Source: JAFLCL01 sp964502175
Lineage (GTDB): Bacteria; Myxococcota_A; Polyangia; Polyangiales; Sandaracinaceae
Direction: 5' to 3'
NCBI GenBank assembly: GCA_964502175.1
Contig: CAZCVE010000021.1
Coordinates: 71,468 to 135,467, forward strand
DNA length: 64,000 nucleotides
This document shows, in pieces, positions 1-7,418 of the stretch (position 1 is its first letter; every line of letters begins with the position of its first letter). The position numbers were made by a program, and so were the translations under genes. Below the pieces are notes generated by a model that saw only the letters and a list, made by a program, of their open reading frames with translations, was not told the DNA's origin and searched no databases.

Positions 1-1
1 C

Positions 2-313
2 GAGCCCGCGGGCGGCGGCGAGCCTGCTTGTGTGGGCGACGTGGCGGTGTGGACGTTCTTCGGACAGGCCGACGATCACTTCACCTCACAGCCGAGCGTC
101 GGCGCGTACGGCATCGAGCAAGACGACTTCTGGCGCGCCCGCAACGACTGCGGCGAAGCGACCACCGACCTCGGGTTCGGCACCGACGGCGAGTGCGTCG
201 AGCACGGGGGCTGTCGCGAACAGACGCGCTTCTGCCTCTATGGGGCAGAGACTGGCCATCAGCGACCTGGGTATTACCCGCTTGCCGTGAGGACCTGGTT
301 CGGGTCGTTCTGA
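2..313 (+). CDS. Esterase / PHB-depolymerase-like alpha/beta hydrolase, 3' end only
   Basis: The reading frame is open from the left edge of the window and stops with TGA at 311-313, so only the last ~104 residues of a larger protein are visible. The tail has a Gly-rich linker, then GDVAVWTFFGQADDHF, a WRARNDCGE stretch and finally ETGHQRPGYYP. Secreted polyhydroxybutyrate depolymerase/feruloyl-esterase-like hydrolases end this way: an Asp-bearing loop after a Trp/Phe-rich strand, a conserved N-x-C, and a catalytic GH followed by a Pro-Gly before the last strand. The His of GHQRPG would be the catalytic base. The nucleophile elbow lies outside the window, so the substrate cannot be judged. 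The assignment rests on these short motifs. Confidence 0.5.
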   Translation, partial: EPAGGGEPACVGDVAVWTFFGQADDHFTSQPSVGAYGIEQDDFWRARNDCGEATTDLGFGTDGECVEHGGCREQTRFCLYGAETGHQRPGYYPLAVRTWFGSF

Positions 314-360
314 TCTCCGCTGTTGTCGTCGCACCGCACCGGCGCGGGCGACCCCCGATG

Positions 361-511
361 CAGGGAAGCACGGTGGCGCGACGGAGCCGGGACGGTCGGG
401 GATGGGGCCTTGTCCGCTCGCAGTCCTCGGTCTCGCGCCTTCGGCGCTCACCTGCGGGCTCGCTCCCTCAACCCCACCCCCGACCGTCCCTCACGTGAGT
501 GTTCCTTCCTC
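361..511 (+). repeat. Dispersed ~150-bp palindromic repeat, family A, copy 1
   Basis: A ~150-bp block that recurs in reverse orientation at 55180-55327 with very few differences. Its core, 389-490, is bounded by inverted ends: GGGACGGTCGGGGATGGGG at 389-407 against CCCCACCCCCGACCGTCCC at 472-490. Conserved flanks extend to about 361 and 511. It sits between the convergent ends of the esterase-like gene (313) and the flavoenzyme gene (731), as the second copy sits between two convergent genes. Spurious Arg/Ser-rich ORFs arise from it, and any hypothetical protein predicted here or at 55.2 kb is likely an artefact. Confidence 0.85.
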
Positions 512-608
512 GCGAGTCGGATCCCCGCGCTCACCCCCGATCGAGACCGGGGCACCAAAGTCGCGGCGTCCTCCGGCTTGGTCAACTGGTGAGCGAGGGA
601 TGCGACGA

Positions 609-690
609 GGGGCGCGCGGGCGGGGGGTTGGAGCGCAGCGTCGGTGCGGAGACATCACGCGGAGCGGAACGCCCCCCGCCCGCGCGCCCC
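609..690. repeat. Long G/C hairpin, 19-bp perfect stem
   Basis: GGGGCGCGCGGGCGGGGGG at 609-627 is the exact reverse complement of 672-690, separated by 44 nt. It lies 41 bp downstream of the stop of the minus-strand flavoenzyme gene (731) and could act as a transcription end signal, though there is no U tract. The rest of 512-730 holds nothing recognisable. Confidence 0.6.
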
Positions 691-730
691 GTCTCCTGGG
701 TCTCTCTCGATGACGGACCCGGACTCGGAC

Positions 731-1762
731 TCAGCCCACGTCGTGTCGGATCCGCTCAAACACAGCGAGCGGGTCTTTGCCTTCCGAGAGATCTGCCAGC
801 ACACGCCCGACCCACGGTCCGGTCTTGAAGCCGTGTCCGCTGCAGGCGCTCGCGTAGAAGACACCGTCTCTCACGCGACCGATGCGAAAGTCTTCTCCCG
901 GCAGCGTCGTGTAGAGACAGCGCCCGACGTTCTCAATCACGGGCGCTGTGATCCCGAAGCGGCGCGTCGCGAGTGAAGCGATCGCCTCGACGTGAGCCGG
1001 ATCTCCGCGGCGATTGATCTCGTCCGCGTCGATGGCAGGACCGGGCGCGTGCACGCCGACCTTGGGGGCGTGGGAGTCGACGGAGGGAAAGCCGTAGTGG
1101 AAGAGGGGGCCGTCTTCGATCCACACCGGGCCCGACCACGACTGACCGGCGAGGTGCGCGAAGGTCTGCACCGTGACGGTGGCGGGGAGCTCGACGAAGC
1201 GGCCGATCCAGCCGCCCGCGCACACGAGCACCACGTCGTTCGCGCGAGAGAGCGCGTCGAGATCCTCGATGCGTTCGCGCAGCACCTTCGCGCCGTGCGC
1301 CTTCGCATCGAACAGCGTCGCGGCGAGCGCACGATCAGCGCGCACGTAGCCGGCCTCGGGGGTGAGCACGCCGACCTCTCCTTCGAAGATCGCGGGGCCT
1401 CCCGGCACCTGCGAGCGTGAGGTGCGCAGCGCGTGCTTCACGCCGAGGTCGGTCAGGCCGCGCACGAGCGAGAGCATCGTGTCGACGTCCTCGCGGCCCA
1501 CATAGAGCAGGCCCACCTCGTCCACGAGCGTGCTCGACGTGTCGGCCTCGAGCGCGGCCCACAGCGGGTACGCCTCGAGCATCACCGACGTGTAGAAGGG
1601 ATCGGAGTACGCGCGCCGCACGATGCGCGAGGCGCCGTGCGAGCTGCCGTACGCGTGGCCCTCGCCGTGCTGCTCGTAGACCGCCACGTCGTGCCCCCGA
1701 CGCGCCATCGCCCGCGCCGCGCTCGCGCCCACGATGCCTGCTCCGACGATCGCGACCTTCAT
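731..1762 (-). CDS. FAD-dependent amine oxidase, sarcosine / N-methyltryptophan oxidase family
   Basis: 343 residues. The N terminus is a classic dinucleotide-binding fold, VAIVGAGIVGASAARAMARRG with an acidic residue ending the second strand, followed by GSSHGASRIVRRAY, the segment that in monomeric sarcosine oxidase and SolA carries flavin-contacting Ser, His and Arg residues. Near the C terminus RCLYTTLPGEDF aligns with the family segment whose Cys binds FAD covalently, and CSGHGFKTGP matches the conserved GHGFK region with its active-site Lys. It would oxidise a secondary or N-methyl amino acid with O2, releasing H2O2; the substrate is unknown. Length is slightly short of the usual 370-390. 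It diverges from the TraB/GumN gene, with two identical-core palindromes in the 186-bp gap that may control both. Confidence 0.85.
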   Translation of the reverse strand: MKVAIVGAGIVGASAARAMARRGHDVAVYEQHGEGHAYGSSHGASRIVRRAYSDPFYTSVMLEAYPLWAALEADTSSTLVDEVGLLYVGREDVDTMLSLVRGLTDLGVKHALRTSRSQVPGGPAIFEGEVGVLTPEAGYVRADRALAATLFDAKAHGAKVLRERIEDLDALSRANDVVLVCAGGWIGRFVELPATVTVQTFAHLAGQSWSGPVWIEDGPLFHYGFPSVDSHAPKVGVHAPGPAIDADEINRRGDPAHVEAIASLATRRFGITAPVIENVGRCLYTTLPGEDFRIGRVRDGVFYASACSGHGFKTGPWVGRVLADLSEGKDPLAVFERIRHDVG

Positions 1763-1816
1763 GCGACGAGAGGTACGCGAGGGGGCGCGCTTCAGTCCAG
1801 GCCGCGTGCGGCGCGG

Positions 1817-1877
1817 TTTGTTTCAAATTGAAACAAACCCGTCCAGGTCCTCGACGGTTTTGTTTCAATTTGAAACA
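1817..1877. promoter_or_regulatory. Two palindromic operator-like sites, 42 bp centre to centre
   Basis: The AT-rich palindrome TGTTTCAA-N-TTGAAACA occurs twice in an otherwise G+C-rich divergent intergenic region. Site 1 (1817-1837) has 10-bp arms and is centred on 1827; site 2 (1861-1877) has 8-bp arms and is centred on 1869. The 42-bp spacing is four helical turns, so two dimers would lie on the same face of the DNA. Site 1 is ~55 bp from the flavoenzyme start and site 2 ~72 bp from the TraB/GumN start. The cognate regulator (TetR-, MarR- or similar dimer) is not in the window. Confidence 0.65.
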
Positions 1878-1948
1878 CGCGGGTCGAGCCGTTCGGTCGG
1901 GGCGAGATCGCCCGCGGAACTTTCCTCCGGCATCCTTGTCCGACCTCC

Positions 1949-3040
1949 GTGCCGCGCCCAGCCCGCGCACCGTCGTGCCTCGCGCTCGCTGCGATCCTCG
2001 CAGTGGGGTGTGCTCACGCCCGCACCGAGGCCAGCGGCACGATCGCCCACGTGGCGAGCGATGTGCGCGACTCGGACGTCGCCGTGGCCTCCGGATCGCC
2101 GTCCGATCAGGGCGATCTGGAGGTCGCGACGCACGAGGCGCCGCGCGCGTGGCTCTACCGGGTGCGCGACGCGAGCGGCGAGCACGTGTCGTATCTGCTG
2201 GGCACGCTGCACGTGGGCGTCGCGTTCAACCGCGCGCTGCCCGCGCCGCTCGATCGGACGATGCTCGACGCGCGGGTCGTGGTGATGGAGATCGACCTGC
2301 GCGAGGCGCGGCGCTACCTCGCGACGCCGTCGCTGTTTCGTCGTCGTGCGCGCGTACGAGTCGACCAGGCGCTCCCGCGCGAGAGCTGGACGCGGCTCAC
2401 CACGGAGCTCGCGTTCGTGGCCTCGCCGGAGCAGATCGCGGAGGTGCCGCCCGGCATGCTCGCCGTGTACCTGCGGCAGGTGCGCATGGCCGAGGTCGAG
2501 TCCGCCGACGACGGCTGGTCACGCATGCCGGGAACGGCGTCGCCCACGCACCTCGATCGCTGGATCTACGACTGGGCGATGCAGTGGAGCGTGCCGTTCG
2601 TCGCGCTCGAGACGCCCGAGCAGACGGTGGCCGCGCTCGCAGGCGTGTCGCGTCGCGATCCGATCGAGGCGCTGCGCGCGATGATCGACGACCCCGAGCG
2701 CGCGCGCACCGAGGCACGACGCCTGCGCGACGCGTACCTCTCGCTCGAGGAGTCGCGCATCACCGAGGTGCTCTCCGCGATGAGCGCCGACGAGCGAGAG
2801 GCGACGTTCGCGGTGCGCAACCGCGCATGGATGGAGCGCCTCCTGCCCGAGCTCGCGCGAGGCGACGCGTTCGTGGCCGTAGGCCTCGCCCACTTGGTCG
2901 GCGAAGACAGCCTCGTCTCGATGCTGCGCGACGAAGGCTTCGTGGTGCAGCGAGTCGAAGGCGACGGCTCGATCCCCCCGCGTCCCACGACCGAAGGCTG
3001 GTCCTGGTCCCGCGCCCTCCGCCGCGCTGATCGCGACTGA
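1949..3040 (+). CDS. TraB/GumN family lipoprotein
   Basis: 363 residues from a GTG start. The N terminus is a lipoprotein signal (CLALAAILAVGCAHA) with a lipobox ending at Cys ~21, so the mature protein is probably membrane-anchored. The body shows the hallmarks of the TraB/GumN (Tiki-like) family: a YLLGTLHVG motif (~residues 86-95), an acidic VVMEIDLRE strand, and a C-terminal FVAVGLAHLVGEDSLVSMLR block with the second conserved His. In this family two GxxH motifs form a putative metallopeptidase-like site; the biological role of the bacterial members is poorly known. It is divergent from the sarcosine-oxidase-like gene and shares the double-operator intergenic region. A hairpin follows 22 bp after the stop. 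Confidence 0.85.
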   Translation: MPRPARAPSCLALAAILAVGCAHARTEASGTIAHVASDVRDSDVAVASGSPSDQGDLEVATHEAPRAWLYRVRDASGEHVSYLLGTLHVGVAFNRALPAPLDRTMLDARVVVMEIDLREARRYLATPSLFRRRARVRVDQALPRESWTRLTTELAFVASPEQIAEVPPGMLAVYLRQVRMAEVESADDGWSRMPGTASPTHLDRWIYDWAMQWSVPFVALETPEQTVAALAGVSRRDPIEALRAMIDDPERARTEARRLRDAYLSLEESRITEVLSAMSADEREATFAVRNRAWMERLLPELARGDAFVAVGLAHLVGEDSLVSMLRDEGFVVQRVEGDGSIPPRPTTEGWSWSRALRRADRD

Positions 3041-3061
3041 AAGGGGTCCATTTCTGGGTAG

Positions 3062-3082
3062 GGCGGGGGCTTGTCCCCCGCC
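3062..3082 (+). terminator. Hairpin after the TraB/GumN gene
   Basis: GGCGGGGG / CCCCCGCC stem (8 bp) with a 5-nt loop, 22 bp past the stop codon. No T tract follows, so it is either a GC-rich terminator of the kind common in these genomes or a relic of the transposase fragment just downstream. Confidence 0.45.
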
Positions 3083-3105
3083 TCGCTGCGTGGAGGATCC
3101 GACCG

Positions 3106-3318
3106 GTGGCTTCACCGCTGCCTCGCCGGAAGAGGGTCCGCCTCGAGCCTTCCGCCTACGCGGAGGTCGGGCGTATCTGCTCGATCACCATCGCTGTTCG
3201 GGATCGCGTTCCCGTCTTCGGTGCGCCGCCAGTCGCAGCGTCGGCGGTCGAGGTTCTCCGTGAGCACGCCGAAGGCACGGGGGTGTCCGTGTACGCGTTC
3301 TGCGTGATGCCGGATCCC
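3106..3318 (+). pseudogene. Truncated IS200/REP-type (Y1_Tnp) transposase, N-terminal fragment
   Basis: About 70 residues read from a GTG at 3106: RICSITIAVRDRVPVF, then ASAVEVLREHAEGTGVSVY, then AFCVMPD. This is the standard beginning of Y1 transposases of the REP-associated type, in which the next residues are the HUH motif (HVHL). Here the frame passes from PD straight into unrelated codons (PPSAAEAL), so the HUH His pair, the catalytic Tyr and all later parts are gone. The break lies within ~10 bp of the stop codon of the convergent glycosyltransferase gene (3322), so one recombination end is practically at that gene's terminus. It cannot be active. The intact relative at 29.9 kb belongs to a different subgroup by sequence. 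Confidence 0.7.
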
Positions 3319-3321
3319 CCG

Positions 3322-4083
3322 TCAGCGGCGGAGGCGCTCGCGCCAGCGCCTCACGCGGAGGTCACCGAGGTCTTTCGCGACACCAATGATCCGGTGCCAC
3401 TGCGTGCTCTTGCTCGTGCCGGCGCGGCGCGGTCTGCACTCGATCGTCACCACCGTGCTCGGGGTCTTCTTCGCGAGAAGACGGATCGGGAGCTCGAAGT
3501 TGAGGAAGAACGTGTCGGGCGGAAGCGCGTCGGGATCGAAGAGCACGCGCTTCACGAGGTAGGGGCCGTCGCTCTTCATCCACACGCCGTGCACGCCCGC
3601 GATCAGCGCGCGTACGCCGAAGGAGAACACCTTGCGGTCGAGGCCGTCGTCGCGGTTGCGGTAGACGCTGAAGACCGCGTGGACGCCTCGCTTCTTCTGC
3701 GCGTCGCGCAGCGTGCCGATCGCGTCGGGCGCGATCTGACCATCGGCCGGGAGGAACGTGACCCACTCGCCGCGCGCGTGACGCACGCCCGTCTTCAACG
3801 CAGCGCCGATGCCGCCGTTCTTCACGTGGCGCACGACCACGTGCGCGCGCTCGCTCAGCGCCTCGCTCGCGCGCTGCGCGGTGGCGTCGCGCGAGCCGTC
3901 GTCGACGAAGACGAGCTCTGCGTCGGGCTCGTGCTCGTCGAGCCAGAGGCCGAGCTCACCGAGCACCGCGGCGATGTTCTCCTCTTCGTCGAACGCGAAG
4001 ATGATGACCGAGAGCGACGGCGTGACGCCGACCGGTCGACCCTCGGACACCACCTCGACCGCACGCTCCTTCGAGACGCTCAC
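3322..4083 (-). CDS. Family 2 glycosyltransferase
   Basis: 253 residues from the GTG at 4083, which overlaps the stop of the upstream acyltransferase gene (GTGA arrangement), indicating translational coupling. LSVIIFAFDEEENI, FVDDGSRDAT and the NGGIGAALKTGVRHARGEW segment are the nucleotide-sugar and metal-binding elements of GT2 (GT-A fold) enzymes similar to dolichol-phosphate-mannose synthase; FLPADGQ takes the place of the DxD-containing strand. No membrane helix is obvious, unlike DPMS-type enzymes with C-terminal helices. It probably transfers a sugar to a lipid or surface polysaccharide, with the coupled acyltransferase modifying the same product. An Arg-rich extension upstream of 4083 in the same frame is antisense shadow and was excluded. 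Confidence 0.85.
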   Translation of the reverse strand: MSVSKERAVEVVSEGRPVGVTPSLSVIIFAFDEEENIAAVLGELGLWLDEHEPDAELVFVDDGSRDATAQRASEALSERAHVVVRHVKNGGIGAALKTGVRHARGEWVTFLPADGQIAPDAIGTLRDAQKKRGVHAVFSVYRNRDDGLDRKVFSFGVRALIAGVHGVWMKSDGPYLVKRVLFDPDALPPDTFFLNFELPIRLLAKKTPSTVVTIECRPRRAGTSKSTQWHRIIGVAKDLGDLRVRRWRERLRR

Positions 4084-4643
4084 GCGCTCTCCTCGCCGGG
4101 CGCGCCGCGCCGCATCCCGATCACGCGCGCGGGGTTGCCCGCGACGATCGCGAACGGCGGCACGTCCTTCGTCACCAGCGCGCCCGCGCCGATCTGCGCG
4201 CCGCGGCCGATCGTGAGGCCGGGCAGCACGATCGCGCCGACGCCGAGGTCTGCGTCGTCGTGGACGATCACCTTCGCGAGCGTGATGGGCACATGGAGGA
4301 TCGGCGTCTCGCGTGTCGCGCCCGGGTGATCGAGGTCGTGGTGCGAGCTGAGGATCTTCACGCCGGGGCCGATGCCGACGTTCCTTCCGATCTCGATGCC
4401 GCCTGCCGCGTGGAGGAAGACTTGCTGGCCGATCCACGTGCCGTCGCCGATGCGCAGCTCGTTCTTGTAGTAGCCCTTCAGCATCGCGTGGTGGCCGACG
4501 TAGACGCGCTCGCCGAGGTGCACGTTCTCGGGGTGGAAGACGAGGCAGCCCTCTTCGAGGATCGTGCCCTCGCCGCAGCGCGCGAGCTCTTCGCGCGTGA
4601 AGCGTCCGGTGCCGTGGGTGCGGGGCGCGCGAGGCTCGGCCAT
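4080..4643 (-). CDS. Hexapeptide-repeat acyltransferase (left-handed beta-helix, WbbJ/Maa type)
   Basis: 187 residues. After a short N-terminal helix, imperfect hexapeptides run through most of the chain (ILEEGC, HLGERV, RIGDGT, EIGRNV, GIGPGV), followed by SSHHDLDHPG, the loop carrying the catalytic His of LbH_MAT-like transferases. It ends with the hallmark GAGALVTKDVPPFAIVAGNPARVIG. Members acetylate sugars in O-antigen or capsule building. It is the first gene of a two-gene unit with the GT2 gene, overlapping it by four bases, so a role in surface glycan assembly is likely. The start at 4643 is chosen for its position beside a normal family N terminus; an alternative ATG lies at 4652. Confidence 0.9.
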   Translation of the reverse strand: MAEPRAPRTHGTGRFTREELARCGEGTILEEGCLVFHPENVHLGERVYVGHHAMLKGYYKNELRIGDGTWIGQQVFLHAAGGIEIGRNVGIGPGVKILSSHHDLDHPGATRETPILHVPITLAKVIVHDDADLGVGAIVLPGLTIGRGAQIGAGALVTKDVPPFAIVAGNPARVIGMRRGAPGEESA

Positions 4644-4721
4644 GACGCGCATCGTACTCGGGTGGTCGGGCATCGTGATCGCGCGACGGACGCGAGGGCG
4701 CTCGTGTAGCATCGCGAGCCG

Positions 4722-6281
4722 ATGTTGCGTCACGGGCTCGCCTCCTCGTTCGTCACCCTCCTCCAGGCCGGAATCGTCGCCGGCGCCGCGCTCGTGAGCG
4801 CGTCGGCCCACGCGCAAGGCGTGCGGCTCGAGGAGCCCTCGGCGAACCGCTTCTACGCGTCGCCCGGCGGCGGCTTCATGATGGTCGATGGGTCCGACGT
4901 CTCGGGCGAGGTGCAGCCCTACTTCGGCGTGATGGCGGACTACTCGCACCGCCCGATGACGCTCGACAACGTGCGCGCGCTGACCATGGGCGGCGAGCCG
5001 CGCAACGACGATCTCGACGTCGTGGGTGGCATGACCACGCTGCAGATCTCGGGCGCGCTCGCGCTCTTCGATCGCGTGCAGATCGGCCTGAACCTCCCGA
5101 TCGTGCTGCACACGTTCGGCAGCTCGTACGAGTGGAGCGAGCCGGCGTGCAACCCGCCGGAGTGCGATCCGCCCACGCCGATGCGCATCTACCGCTTCCG
5201 CGGCGGCGACGGTGCGACGCCCGGTGATCCGCGCCTGCACCTGCTCGCGAACATCATCGATCCCGACGAGGCGAGCGGCATCGGCTTCGGCGTCGCTGCA
5301 TGGATGACGGCGCCGCTGGCCCGCGCGATCCTGCCCGGCCGCTACGCGGGCGACCCGAGTTTCGCGTTCGGCGGACACCTCATCTTCTCGGTCACCGTCG
5401 AGCGCTTCCGGGGCGCCATCAACCTCGGCGGCGCGTACCACGACAACGCGCAGATCACGCTGCGCGAGAACTTCGAGGGTTCGGCGCGCACGCCCGAGAT
5501 GACGTGGGGCGCTGCCGCGCAGTACGACTTCGACGAGGTGTGGGGCCTCCAGGTCGAGATCACGGGCGCGACCACGTTCGGCCTCGTCTACGACAACGAA
5601 GCGCCCACGGAGATCCGCGCCGCGGGCCTCGCGCGCATCGGCGACTTCACCGCGCGCATCGGCGCAGGCGCGGGCATCGCGTACGCGATCGGCGTGCCGG
5701 TGTTCCGCGTGCTCGGTGACATCGCGTACTCGCCGCGTCCTTCGCACGACTCGGACGGCGATGGCCTCCGCGACGACGTCGATCTCTGCCCGGCCGACGT
5801 CGAAGACGTGGATGACTACGCCGACGACGACGGCTGCCCCGAGCCCGACAACGACGACGACGGCGTGCTCGACGGCGTCGATCGCTGTCCGATGGAGGCC
5901 GAGGATCGCGACGAGGTGAACGACGACGACGGCTGTCCGGATCCGGACGACGACGGCGACGGCATCAACGACGGCTACGACTCGTGTCCCTCGCAGCCGG
6001 AGGACATGGACGGCGACCGCGACGACGACGGCTGCCCCGACACCGATCGCGATCGCGACGGCATCGCAGACGACGTGGATCGCTGCCCCGAGGAGCCGGA
6101 AGACACGGACGGCCTCGGCGACGAAGACGGCTGCGCGGACCCAGACTTCGACGGCGATGGCGTGCTCGACGCCGACGACGAGTGCCCCGAGCAGACCGAA
6201 GACATGGACGGCTTCGAAGACGCCAACGGCTGCCCCGAAGACGGCAGCGCCCCCGCACGCCCGCGACGCCGCGGACGGTAG
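4722..6281 (+). CDS. Outer-membrane beta-barrel protein with thrombospondin type-3 repeats, no OmpA domain
   Basis: 519 residues. A signal peptide ends at about SASAHAQG (residue ~33). Residues ~35-340 look like a transporter-type beta-barrel (alternating hydrophobic strands, Gly-rich turns, many aromatic residues). From ~345 to 505 come five or six TSP3 units of the form DxDGDGIxDxxDxCP-x-DxEDxD, predicted to bind Ca2+. The protein then stops with a short Arg-rich tail. Related OmpA-like proteins, including the one at 21.4 kb, carry a peptidoglycan-binding OmpA domain after the repeats; it is missing here with no sign of a frameshift, so this barrel would not be anchored to the cell wall in the same way. 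The start is ATG at 4722, 78 bp from the divergent acyltransferase. Confidence 0.8.
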   Translation: MLRHGLASSFVTLLQAGIVAGAALVSASAHAQGVRLEEPSANRFYASPGGGFMMVDGSDVSGEVQPYFGVMADYSHRPMTLDNVRALTMGGEPRNDDLDVVGGMTTLQISGALALFDRVQIGLNLPIVLHTFGSSYEWSEPACNPPECDPPTPMRIYRFRGGDGATPGDPRLHLLANIIDPDEASGIGFGVAAWMTAPLARAILPGRYAGDPSFAFGGHLIFSVTVERFRGAINLGGAYHDNAQITLRENFEGSARTPEMTWGAAAQYDFDEVWGLQVEITGATTFGLVYDNEAPTEIRAAGLARIGDFTARIGAGAGIAYAIGVPVFRVLGDIAYSPRPSHDSDGDGLRDDVDLCPADVEDVDDYADDDGCPEPDNDDDGVLDGVDRCPMEAEDRDEVNDDDGCPDPDDDGDGINDGYDSCPSQPEDMDGDRDDDGCPDTDRDRDGIADDVDRCPEEPEDTDGLGDEDGCADPDFDGDGVLDADDECPEQTEDMDGFEDANGCPEDGSAPARPRRRGR

Positions 6282-6374
6282 TCGCACGTCGAAAGTTTGC
6301 GTTTCGCGAAGACGCGCCCGAATCCTTGCGCGGAGAAGAGGCTCAAGCGAAACCACGGGCTCCCCGGAGGTTTC

Positions 6375-6815
6375 ATGGCGAGCCTGGTCGACGTGTTGAC
6401 GGACTCTACGAAGAAGGCGGACGTCGTCCGCGATTGCCTCGAGATCATCGACCGCGAGGTCGGCGACAAGGGCGGCCTGTCGGGCCTCGCGATCAAGGCT
6501 GGCTACAAGGCCGTGCAGGGCATCAAGCCCGGCTTCGTGAAGAACGTCGTCGACGATCTCCTCCCCGAGTTCGCCAAGGCGATCGAGCCCGTCTACGCCG
6601 AGGGCAAGGACGGCGGCAAGAACACCGTCGCGCACCTCGAGGGCAACGCGAGCCGAGTCGCCGACGCGCTGCTCGCGATCACGGACGGCAAGGCGCAGCG
6701 CAGCAAGAGCGGCGTCGTGAAGGGCACGTACGAGCGCCTCCGCCCGACGGCGAAGAAGAACGTCGAGCAGGCGATCCCGCGCCTCGCGCGCCTCGTCGAG
6801 AAGTACGCGGGATGA
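6375..6815 (+). CDS. Conserved small helical protein, DUF6918-like
   Basis: 146 residues from the ATG at 6375, preceded by GGAGG at a good distance; an in-frame upstream ATG at 6297 lacks a ribosome site. The sequence reads MASLVDVLTDSTKKADVVRD, then IIDREVGDKGGLSGLAIKAGYKAV, and ends with a basic helix. I recall a similar layout (loading segment, VVRDC, KGGLSG, GYK) in a family of unknown function seen in actinobacteria and myxobacteria, but the family number is from memory. No catalytic motif is visible. The stop overlaps the start of the next gene (ATGA at 6812-6815), so the two are translationally coupled. Confidence 0.65.
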   Translation: MASLVDVLTDSTKKADVVRDCLEIIDREVGDKGGLSGLAIKAGYKAVQGIKPGFVKNVVDDLLPEFAKAIEPVYAEGKDGGKNTVAHLEGNASRVADALLAITDGKAQRSKSGVVKGTYERLRPTAKKNVEQAIPRLARLVEKYAG

Positions 6816-7417
6816 GCAGCGCGACCGCCCTCACGCCCTCGCGCGCGCAGGTCCTCGCGCCGAGCGGCGAACGCTGGACGTGGCTCTCGATGATGGAGCG
6901 CGCCCGCACGTCGGACCTCGAGCAGATGATGCTCGCGGGCACCCCGCCGAAGATGGAGAGCCTCGTCGGCTCGGAGTGGCGCGGCGGCAACTGCGTGAAG
7001 ATCTACTCGCTGATCGGCATCCGCCGCTTCGTGAAGGGCTTCTACGAAGGTCCCGAGCGCGCGTCCGGCCCGACACCGTTCGTGCAGGGCTACAACATCC
7101 CGTGCCCGCGCATGCCCGACGATGCCCCCACGGTCTGCAAGCCGAGCGACGACGAGCCGCACCGTCATGGCTTCTACCGAGTGCACGCGCCCGTACCTGG
7201 CGCGCGCGACTCGTACTACGCCAACTCCGTGCTGCTCGACTACGGCCTCGGCGGCAACGGACTCTTCGGTCCGCCGCTGCGCGACTACGTCGTGCAGATC
7301 TACCCGGATGATCCGGATCTCCTCCTCGGCAAGGCGTACGGCGCGATCGGGCCGCTGCGCATCCCGCTCAACTTCTTCGTGCTCTCGCGCTGGCGCGAGC
7401 ACTCGTTCCGAGGCTGA
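6812..7417 (+). CDS. Conserved hypothetical protein
   Basis: 201 residues, start overlapping the previous stop. The N-terminal third contains MLAGTPPKMESLVGSEWRGG and IGIRRFVKGFYEGPE, suggesting a small soluble domain that binds a non-polar or lipid-like ligand: an opening helix, then a beta-rich body with many aromatic residues (GFYRVHAP, SYYANSVLLDYGLG, DYVVQIYPDDPDLLLGKAYG). No signal peptide or membrane helix is apparent. The ending FVLSRWREHSF is compact and charged. I do not recognise the family. It sits between a DUF6918-like gene and a lipoprotein gene, with 1-bp spacing to the latter, so all three and probably fabD are transcribed together. Confidence 0.6.
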   Translation: MSSATALTPSRAQVLAPSGERWTWLSMMERARTSDLEQMMLAGTPPKMESLVGSEWRGGNCVKIYSLIGIRRFVKGFYEGPERASGPTPFVQGYNIPCPRMPDDAPTVCKPSDDEPHRHGFYRVHAPVPGARDSYYANSVLLDYGLGGNGLFGPPLRDYVVQIYPDDPDLLLGKAYGAIGPLRIPLNFFVLSRWREHSFRG

Positions 7418-7418
7418 C

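Noticed and set aside
370..510. Arg/Ser-rich hypothetical protein
   Set aside because: Encoded wholly by repeat element A; a nearly identical ORF appears in the other copy at 55.2 kb.
1417..3030. Long plus-strand Arg/Ala-rich frame over the oxidase and TraB/GumN genes
   Set aside because: Typical high-G+C shadow; it overlaps two convincing genes with known motifs.
4652..6635. Minus-strand Val/Ala/Asp-rich frame over the TSP3 gene
   Set aside because: Shadow of the Asp-rich calcium repeats read backwards; the acyltransferase begins at 4643. The same applies to minus-strand frames at 18591-21359 and 21545-23236.
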